Shown piece by piece: positions 7,460 to 13,102 of a stretch of 14,550 bases of DNA; the first letter of the stretch is position 1, and each line of letters begins with the position of its first letter. The notes below the pieces were generated by a model that had not been told where the DNA came from, ran no database searches, and saw nothing but the letters and a program-made list of their open reading frames with translations. Source of the stretch: Clostridia bacterium (GTDB lineage Bacteria > Bacillota > Clostridia > Oscillospirales > Acutalibacteraceae). The stretch is taken from the NCBI GenBank assembly GCA_900755995.1, contig CAAEIM010000215.1, positions 1 through 14,550 on the forward strand, given 5' to 3'. The position numbers and the translations under genes were made by a program.

Positions 7460-8887
7460 ATGAGAATTTTATATTGCGCATCGGAAGCAAATCCGTTTTG
7501 CGGTAGCGGCGGACTTGCAGATGTTGCAGGAAGTCTTCCGCACACACTATGCAGAAAGGGACAGGATTGCAGAATTGTAGTTCCGCTTTACGGCACAATT
7601 CCGCAAGACCTAAAAAACTCCCTGAATTTTATCACAAACTTTACCGTACCTGTTGCTTGGCGTCACCAGTATTGCGGACTTTTCTGGGCAAGATGGCACG
7701 ACTGCACATACTATTTCATTGACAATGAGTACTACTTCAAGCGTGGCACCCTCTACGGCCATTATGACGATGCAGAGAGATTTGCATTTTTCTCGAGAGC
7801 TATTCTTGAAATGCTCCCGTATATTGATTTTCACCCGGATATGATTCACTGCAACGACTGGCAGACAGCGCTTGTACCTGTTTACTACTATCTGTTCTAT
7901 TCACACAGACCTTGGTATCACAATATCAAAAGCCTGTTTACAATTCACAACATTCAGTATCAGGGCGAGTACGGCTGGGAAGTAAACACAGAATGTGTCG
8001 GTATTCCTGCAAACGAAACCAAAATCCTTGAAATGAACGGCAAGCTCAATATGATGAAGGGTGCTATCGAAACCGCAACAAGAGTTTCTACAGTATCTCC
8101 GAGCTATGCCGCTGAAATAAAAGACCCGTGGTTCAGCTGGGGACTTCACGATGAGCTTAACCTCCGTCATTACAAGCTTTGCGGAATTAAAAACGGTATT
8201 GATACCGAAAGCTATAATCCTGAAACAGACTATCAGCTCTATCGCAACTATTCAAAGGACGATATGAGCGGCAAGGGTGAGTGTAAGAGAGCACTTCAGG
8301 AGCGTTTGTGTCTTGAACAGCGTTGGGATGTGCCAATGGTTGGTATGGTAACAAGACTTGTAGGTCATAAGGGACTTGACCTTGTAAGAATGGGACTTGA
8401 GGAGCTTATGAATACCGAGAAAATGCAGTTTGTAATTCTCGGCTCGGGTGATAAGGAATATGAGGACTACTTTAACTATATGCAGGCAAAATATCCGGGC
8501 AGACTCTGCTTCTGTCACGGTTTTGTACCTGAACTTGCAAGAAAAATTTATTCAGGTGCTGATATATTCCTTATGCCGTCTGCTCAGGAGCCTTGCGGTC
8601 TTGCTCAGATGATTGCGCTTCGTTACGGTACTATTCCTGTTGTCCGTGAGGTTGGCGGTCTTAAGGACTCTGTATTTGACAGCGCAGACAACTACGGAAA
8701 CGGCTTCACATTCAAAAACTACGATACAGCCGATATGGTAGGCGCTGTAAGACGTGCTCTGTGGGGCATTAACAATGACGCCGGCTGGCATCAGCTTATG
8801 TGGCGTGCTATGATGAGCGATAACAGCTGGGAAAGATCAGCTCAGGACTACATCAATCTTTATAACGACACAATGAATTGGGCATAA
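7460..8887 (+). CDS. glgA: Glycogen synthase (ADP-glucose, GT5 family)
   Basis: GlgA transfers glucose from ADP-glucose to the non-reducing end of a growing alpha-1,4-glucan. The 475-residue length fits bacterial GlgA. The N-terminal Rossmann domain has SGGLADVAGSLP (16-27), CNDWQTALVP (131-140) and TIHNIQYQGEYGW with His163. The C-terminal domain has VTRLVGHKGLDLV (Arg299 and Lys304 retained) and the donor-site motif EPCGLAQMIALRYGTIPVVREVGGL with Glu377. Two departures stand out. The KxGGL motif at the N-terminus reads GSGGL, so the ADP-glucose-binding Lys of the E. coli enzyme (Lys15) is Gly15. The segment usually SRFEPCGL reads SAQEPCGL. Activity is still plausible, and some clostridial GlgA proteins may share the first change. 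GGAGG at 7447-7451 sets the ATG. Last gene of the operon before a strong terminator. Confidence 0.93.
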   Translation: MRILYCASEANPFCGSGGLADVAGSLPHTLCRKGQDCRIVVPLYGTIPQDLKNSLNFITNFTVPVAWRHQYCGLFWARWHDCTYYFIDNEYYFKRGTLYGHYDDAERFAFFSRAILEMLPYIDFHPDMIHCNDWQTALVPVYYYLFYSHRPWYHNIKSLFTIHNIQYQGEYGWEVNTECVGIPANETKILEMNGKLNMMKGAIETATRVSTVSPSYAAEIKDPWFSWGLHDELNLRHYKLCGIKNGIDTESYNPETDYQLYRNYSKDDMSGKGECKRALQERLCLEQRWDVPMVGMVTRLVGHKGLDLVRMGLEELMNTEKMQFVILGSGDKEYEDYFNYMQAKYPGRLCFCHGFVPELARKIYSGADIFLMPSAQEPCGLAQMIALRYGTIPVVREVGGLKDSVFDSADNYGNGFTFKNYDTADMVGAVRRALWGINNDAGWHQLMWRAMMSDNSWERSAQDYINLYNDTMNWA

Positions 8888-8905
8888 CATAATAAATATA
8901 CTTTC

Positions 8906-8940
8906 TTCCCTCTCCGTTTTGGAGAGGGAATTTTTATTTT
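8906..8940 (+). terminator. Strong Rho-independent terminator of the glg operon
   Basis: TTCCCTCTCC (8906-8915) and GGAGAGGGAA (8921-8930) form a perfect 10-bp stem with a 5-nt loop, followed directly by TTTTTATTTT. It lies 19 nt after the glgA stop codon. This is a textbook terminator and ends the four-gene transcript. Confidence 0.95.
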
Positions 8941-8976
8941 GCAAAAACGTCAATACGGATAAGGAAAAGCTCAATG

Positions 8977-9004
8977 GAATATTTTTGCAGACTGAAACAT
9001 ACTA
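8977..9004 (+). promoter_or_regulatory. Possible SigG-like promoter before the S1-domain gene
   Basis: GAATA (8977-8981) and CATACTA (8998-9004) resemble the -35 and -10 elements of forespore SigG promoters. The 16-nt spacing is one or two bases shorter than the consensus I recall. No good sigma-A promoter was found in this interval. This is a weak call that rests on the -10 match. Confidence 0.25.
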
Positions 9005-9095
9005 ATATTTGTAACCAAATATGCTTACTGAAGCTTATTCAATTTCGACAGCTTGTTGAATCAGTATGCGCAATAAAATTAACGGAGGCTGTAAA

Positions 9096-10019
9096 ATGTC
9101 AGAATATTTACCCGAAGGAAAACTCATTTTAACACAGGATAATATCAATACTCTGCGCAGCTTTTCTTTATTGAGTGAGGCGAAAAAGGAAGGAAAAATT
9201 CTTGAGGCGAGAGCCTGCGTTTGTGACGCAGAACACAATCTTATTGTTGACCTCGGCATTATGAAGGGCATTATTCCCAGAGAGGAGGGCGCAATCGGAA
9301 TCCGTGAGGGCACGGTGAGAGATATTGCGGTAATATCAAGGGTAAACCGCCCCGTGTGCTTTGTTGTCACCGACTTTGCCGTCAACGAAAACGGCGAGCG
9401 GTTTGCCGTGCTTTCCAGAGAAAAAGCTCAGCAAAAATGCCTTAAAAATTACATTTCCCGCCTTGTGTGTGGAGATGTAATTGACGCTCGCATCACTCAT
9501 CTGGAAAACTTCGGTGCATTTGCCGACATCGGCTGCGGAATTGCCGCCTTAATGCCGATAGATACCATTTCCGTTTCAAGAATTGAGCACCCTCGTGAGC
9601 GTTTTACCGTGGGAATGGATATAAGGGCTGTTATTAAGTCGCTCGAAAACGGCAGAATAAGCCTCAGCCACAAAGAGCTGCTCGGCACTTGGGAGGAAAA
9701 TGCAAACAGCTTTTGCGCAGGCGAAACCGTAGCCGGTATTGTGCGCAGTGTAGAAAACTACGGTGCTTTTGTGGAGCTTGCCCCTAATCTTGCAGGACTT
9801 GCGGAGAGCAAGGAAGGCGTAAGCGCAGGACAGCAGGCAAGCGTTTACATAAAAAGCATTATTCCCGAAAAGATGAAAATAAAAATTATAATTATAGATA
9901 CCTTTGATTACAAATACAATCCTCAGAAACCCAAATACTACTACAACGGCAACCATATTGACCGTTTTTTATATTCACCCGAGGGTTGCAGCAAGCGTGT
10001 GGAAACCGTGTTTTGCTGA
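9096..10019 (+). CDS. S1-domain RNA-binding protein (ribosomal protein S1-like)
   Basis: This is a stand-alone S1/OB-fold protein, probably an RNA-binding factor in translation or RNA metabolism; its partner is unknown. The 307 residues contain a degenerate S1-like region (about 32-110), a clear S1 domain at about 122-193 (VIDARITHLENFGAFADIGCG, then GRISLSHKELLGTWE) and a second clear one at about 206-268 (GIVRSVENYGAFVELAPNLAGL). A Tyr/Lys-rich tail of about 40 residues follows (KPKYYYNGNHIDRF). The ATG at 9096 is preferred over one at 9066 because GGAGG at 9084-9088 sits 7 nt before it and lies inside the longer reading frame. It is shorter than the long S1 proteins of Proteobacteria and nearer the short S1-like proteins of Clostridia. 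It sits alone between two terminators, so it is its own transcription unit. Confidence 0.85.
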   Translation: MSEYLPEGKLILTQDNINTLRSFSLLSEAKKEGKILEARACVCDAEHNLIVDLGIMKGIIPREEGAIGIREGTVRDIAVISRVNRPVCFVVTDFAVNENGERFAVLSREKAQQKCLKNYISRLVCGDVIDARITHLENFGAFADIGCGIAALMPIDTISVSRIEHPRERFTVGMDIRAVIKSLENGRISLSHKELLGTWEENANSFCAGETVAGIVRSVENYGAFVELAPNLAGLAESKEGVSAGQQASVYIKSIIPEKMKIKIIIIDTFDYKYNPQKPKYYYNGNHIDRFLYSPEGCSKRVETVFC

Positions 10020-10040
10020 TAAATTTATAAAAGCTATTTC

Positions 10041-10072
10041 AGGCTGTCCGTTTGCGGCAGCCTTACTTTTTT
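10041..10072 (+). terminator. Rho-independent terminator after the S1-domain gene
   Basis: AGGCTG (10041-10046) pairs with CAGCCT (10058-10063), and CCG (10048-10050) with CGG (10055-10057), around one bulged T and a TTTG loop. TACTTTTTT follows at 10064-10072. It starts about 20 nt after the stop codon. Confidence 0.85.
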
Positions 10073-10135
10073 ATAAAAATACTCGGAAATAATCGGGCAC
10101 AGGAGCGTATGTCTATATAAAGCCAAAACATTTGT

Positions 10136-10164
10136 TTGACTTTACGCAGATAAAATGTTAAAAT
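10136..10164 (+). promoter_or_regulatory. Sigma-A-type promoter of rmuC
   Basis: TTGACT (10136-10141), a 17-nt spacer and TAAAAT (10159-10164), about 30 nt before the rmuC start codon. It follows the terminator of the previous gene, so rmuC has its own promoter. Confidence 0.8.
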
Positions 10165-10196
10165 ATTAGCATAAAAACATAAAGGAAGTCTGCATA

Positions 10197-11444
10197 ATGC
10201 CAACTGCAATAGAAATAATCATACTTGTTTTGCTTATATCAGCCGTCATAATGCTCGGCTTTGTCATAAAAAATCAACTAAAAAAGCCTAACGGCATTGA
10301 CAACACGGAAAAGCTTGCCGGCACAATTCGTACAGAGCAGTCTGCGCTCAGACAGGAGCTTACCGCTGTTACTCAAAGCTCTGTTAAAAATCTCGGAGAA
10401 ATGCTTGCCTCCAATCAGAATGTTTATGCAATAGCCCAGAGCAAAAGCCTTGCACAGCTTGAGGAAAGGCTTAAAACCTTTTCGCTTGAAAACGAACAGA
10501 AGCTTGACAACATAAGAACCTCAGTTGAGAGCCGCCTTAATTATATTCAGGAGGACAACAATCGCAGACTGGAAGAAATGAGAAAAACCGTTGACGAACG
10601 CCTTCAGCAGTCTATTGAGGAAAAAATGAACCGCTCTTTTTCGCTTGTCAACGAAAGACTTGAGCAGGTTTATAAAGGACTGGGAGAAATGCAAAGTCTG
10701 GCTGTCGGAGTGGGGGATCTGAAAAAGGTGCTTACAAACGTTAAGACGAGAGGTATTCTGGGTGAAATTCAGCTATCATCAATTCTCAGCGAGATTCTTT
10801 CTCCCGAACAGTATGACGAGAATGTAGCCACAAAAAAAGGCTCAAGAAATGTCGTTGAATTTGCAGTTAAACTGCCGTCAGACGATGGAAAATTCATATA
10901 TCTGCCCATTGATTCAAAATTCCCGGGCGATACCTATTCCGCCCTCCGTGACGCCATTGACGAGGGCGACAAGGCAAAAATCGAACTTGCCGCAAAAACT
11001 CTCGTAGCAACAATCAAGAGTGAGGCAAAGGACATTCACGATAAATACATAGATCCCCCCTACACCACCGAATTTGCGATTATGTTCCTGCCATTTGAGG
11101 GACTTTACAGCGAGGTGGTCAACCGTGGACTTATTGAAATTCTTCAGCGTGACTACAAGGTAAATATTGCAGGCCCGAGCACAATGGCGGCTCTGCTCAA
11201 TTCCCTGCAAATGGGATTTAAAACCCTTGCCGTTCAAAAGCGGAGCGCAGAGGTCTGGGAAATTCTCGGTGCAGTAAAGCAGGAATTTGATAAATTCGGC
11301 GATATACTCGCCTTAACTCAGCAAAGGCTTGACCAGGCTAACCATGAGCTTGACAAGCTTGTGGGAGTGCGCACAAGGCAGATTCAGCGCAAATTAAAGG
11401 ATGTACAGATGCCAACCGGAGAAATTTCCGACAAAATTTTCTGA
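10197..11444 (+). CDS. rmuC: DNA recombination protein RmuC homologue
   Basis: RmuC proteins limit rearrangements at inverted repeats and are thought to carry a PD-(D/E)XK-like nuclease fold; the exact reaction is not settled. The 415-residue product has an N-terminal membrane helix (about 4-24), a long coiled coil (about 35-165, with heptads such as RRLEEMRKTVDERLQQSI) and the conserved RmuC domain (about 180-400). That domain includes NVKTRGILGEIQLSSIL, ENVATKKGSRNVVEFAVKLP and the signature YLPIDSKFPGDTY, with Glu190, Asp239 and Lys241 as likely active-site residues. The membrane helix would tether it to the inner face of the membrane. AAAGGAAG at 10181-10188 supports the ATG. Length and motifs are complete. 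Confidence 0.95.
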   Translation: MPTAIEIIILVLLISAVIMLGFVIKNQLKKPNGIDNTEKLAGTIRTEQSALRQELTAVTQSSVKNLGEMLASNQNVYAIAQSKSLAQLEERLKTFSLENEQKLDNIRTSVESRLNYIQEDNNRRLEEMRKTVDERLQQSIEEKMNRSFSLVNERLEQVYKGLGEMQSLAVGVGDLKKVLTNVKTRGILGEIQLSSILSEILSPEQYDENVATKKGSRNVVEFAVKLPSDDGKFIYLPIDSKFPGDTYSALRDAIDEGDKAKIELAAKTLVATIKSEAKDIHDKYIDPPYTTEFAIMFLPFEGLYSEVVNRGLIEILQRDYKVNIAGPSTMAALLNSLQMGFKTLAVQKRSAEVWEILGAVKQEFDKFGDILALTQQRLDQANHELDKLVGVRTRQIQRKLKDVQMPTGEISDKIF

Positions 11445-11459
11445 TTACTTGAAAATTTT
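11433..11459 (+). terminator. Weak AT-rich inverted repeat at the end of rmuC
   Basis: AAAATTTTC (11433-11441) is the exact complement of GAAAATTTT (11451-11459), and the stop codon of rmuC lies in the loop. The 9-bp stem is almost all A-T, so it is a poor terminator. Its right arm overlaps the -35 element of the next promoter, so it could also be fortuitous. Confidence 0.3.
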
Positions 11460-11477
11460 TAATAAATATAGTAAAAT
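11449..11477 (+). promoter_or_regulatory. Sigma-A-type promoter of the unknown protein and P1 peptidase genes
   Basis: TTGAAA (11449-11454), a 17-nt spacer and TAAAAT (11472-11477), immediately after the end of rmuC. Transcription would start near 11484, about 25 nt before the next start codon. The spacing is ideal, although the region is AT-rich and chance matches are more likely here. Confidence 0.65.
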
Positions 11478-11507
11478 ATATTTATCAAAGCTAAAATAGG
11501 AACAACA

Positions 11508-12032
11508 ATGAATATTGAAGAAATTTATATACAAATATTTAATAATGACGATGACAGCATTATAGAGCTGGCAAAAAAAGAGGTTATGGTTATACCGATT
11601 TTGGTAAATACTATGCTCGATAATGCTGACAGTCGGGCAGAAAAAATACTCATACAGCTCAGCGAGCAATCCCCGATTCTGGTATATCAATATTTTACCT
11701 ATATCTCTCAAATGGCTGACCGCTATAATAATTCTGCTGCGTGGAATATGTGGAAAATTATTGCAAACGTGCTGATTGTTGACCTCTTTGATCTTTGGGA
11801 GTATGTTAAGCCAAAATACTTTAACTCCTTTAAAAGCGAAATCATTACCGAGGTACTCATTTCAATTTCAACGGCAAAAACTATTATAAAATATAAGCCG
11901 AATGATAAAGATATAATAATTGAAGCTATAAAGGACTGTGTAAACAACAACTACAAAATATGCGGCGAGGCAGCACCTCATATAAAGGCGGTTGCAGAGA
12001 ACGCAGTAAAAGAATTTTTTGAGGATTTTTAA
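11508..12032 (+). CDS. Unrecognised helical protein, possibly HEAT-like
   Basis: I do not recognise this 174-residue protein. It is acidic and reads as almost entirely alpha-helical, with alternating hydrophobic and charged stretches (for example IIELAKKEVMVIPILVNTML and VAENAVKEFFEDF) like HEAT or armadillo-type repeats. There is no signal peptide, membrane helix or catalytic motif. It has its own promoter, a modest ribosome binding site (AGGAAC) and ends 1 nt before the P1 peptidase start, so the two are almost certainly co-transcribed and probably translationally coupled. A role as a partner or regulator of that peptidase is only a guess. The coding region is more AT-rich than its neighbours. 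Confidence 0.75.
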   Translation: MNIEEIYIQIFNNDDDSIIELAKKEVMVIPILVNTMLDNADSRAEKILIQLSEQSPILVYQYFTYISQMADRYNNSAAWNMWKIIANVLIVDLFDLWEYVKPKYFNSFKSEIITEVLISISTAKTIIKYKPNDKDIIIEAIKDCVNNNYKICGEAAPHIKAVAENAVKEFFEDF

Positions 12033-12033
12033 T

Positions 12034-13008
12034 ATGAAAAGAATTAACATTACGGAAATCAAAAATTTTCGCATAGGACAGACAGAGAATTTTGAAAAAG
12101 GCTCAGGCTGTACCGTGGCGGTGTTTGAAAACGGCGCAGCAGCAGGACTTGACGTGCGTGGCGGAGGCCCTGCCTCCCGTGAAAGCGAGCTGTTAAAGCC
12201 TACAGCGGCAGCCGAGTGTATTCACGCTGTGGTTCTGAGCGGCGGAAGCGCCTACGGACTTGGAGCGGCAAACGGAGTAATGCAGTTTTTAAAAGAAAAA
12301 GGCATAGGCTTAGACGTTGGTGTTACAAAAGTTCCGCTCGTGTGCCAGTCCTGCCTTTTTGACCTGACGGTCGCTGACTCCGATTTTTACCCCGACAAAG
12401 CTATGGGATATACCGCCTGCAAAAACGCATGGGACAACAATTACAAGGACGGTTGCTTTGGAGCAGGCACGGGAGCTACTGTCGGCAAGCTGCTCGGAAT
12501 GGATTACTGTATGAAATCCGGCATAGGCAGCTACGCAGTTCAGATTGGCGATTTACAGGTGGGTGCGATAGTTGCAGTAAATGCGCTCGGAGATATTTTT
12601 GACTATAAAACAGCCAAAAAGGTTGCAGGACTGCTGAGTGAGGACAAAAAGACATTTCGCTCAACTGAAGAAATAATGCTTAAAAGCTACGAGGTAACTA
12701 AAAACAAATTCGTAAGCAACACAACGCTTGGTATGATAATTACCAATGCAAAATTCAACAAAACTCAGCTCTGCAAAATTGCGTCAATGGCTCACAACGG
12801 CTATGCCCGTTCAATCAACCCTGTTAACACCTCTGCTGACGGCGACAGCATTTATGCTCTGTCTGTCGGAAGTATCGAAGCTGACGGCGATATGGTGGGC
12901 ACGCTCGCCCCAATGGTTATGTCTGAAGCAATACTCAACGCAGTAAAATCTGCCGAATCAGCCTACGGCTATCCGTCTTACAGAGATATTTTCCCGAATA
13001 GCCTATAA
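12034..13008 (+). CDS. P1-family (DmpA/NylC-type) self-processing peptidase or amidase
   Basis: The family comprises N-terminal-nucleophile enzymes that cleave themselves into two subunits and then act as aminopeptidases or amide hydrolases. Its substrate cannot be told from sequence. The 324 residues show GCTVAVFENGAAAGLDVRGG, the RESELLKP segment, the glycine-rich VLSGGSAYGLGAANGVM (67-83), GCFGAGTGATVGKLLG (140-155) and the cleavage region SNTTLGMIITNA, where self-cleavage is expected between Asn229 and Thr230, leaving Thr230 as nucleophile. MAHNGYARSINPVNTSADGD follows, as in the family. The ATG at 12034 is chosen because GAGG at 12021-12024 is well placed, whereas a TTG at 12019 is not. 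No signal peptide is visible, so it is probably cytoplasmic. It follows the unknown gene by 1 nt and ends at a terminator shared with the opposite strand. Confidence 0.92.
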   Translation: MKRINITEIKNFRIGQTENFEKGSGCTVAVFENGAAAGLDVRGGGPASRESELLKPTAAAECIHAVVLSGGSAYGLGAANGVMQFLKEKGIGLDVGVTKVPLVCQSCLFDLTVADSDFYPDKAMGYTACKNAWDNNYKDGCFGAGTGATVGKLLGMDYCMKSGIGSYAVQIGDLQVGAIVAVNALGDIFDYKTAKKVAGLLSEDKKTFRSTEEIMLKSYEVTKNKFVSNTTLGMIITNAKFNKTQLCKIASMAHNGYARSINPVNTSADGDSIYALSVGSIEADGDMVGTLAPMVMSEAILNAVKSAESAYGYPSYRDIFPNSL

Positions 13009-13026
13009 ATAATCATAAATCAAACA

Positions 13027-13070
13027 AAAGCTGCACTTGAAACCAACTTTCAAATGCAGCTTTATATTTT
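13027..13070. terminator. Bidirectional terminator between convergent genes
   Basis: AAAGCTGCACTTGAAA (13027-13042) pairs with TTTCAAATGCAGCTTT (13048-13063) over 16 positions with one mismatch (13036 against 13054) and a 5-nt loop. On the plus strand TATATTTTTT follows. On the minus strand the stem is followed by TTGTTTG. It can end both the P1 peptidase transcript and the dockerin gene transcript. Confidence 0.9.
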
Positions 13071-13102
13071 TTATGATACCGAGCTTTTGCCCTTTTATTA
13101 TA

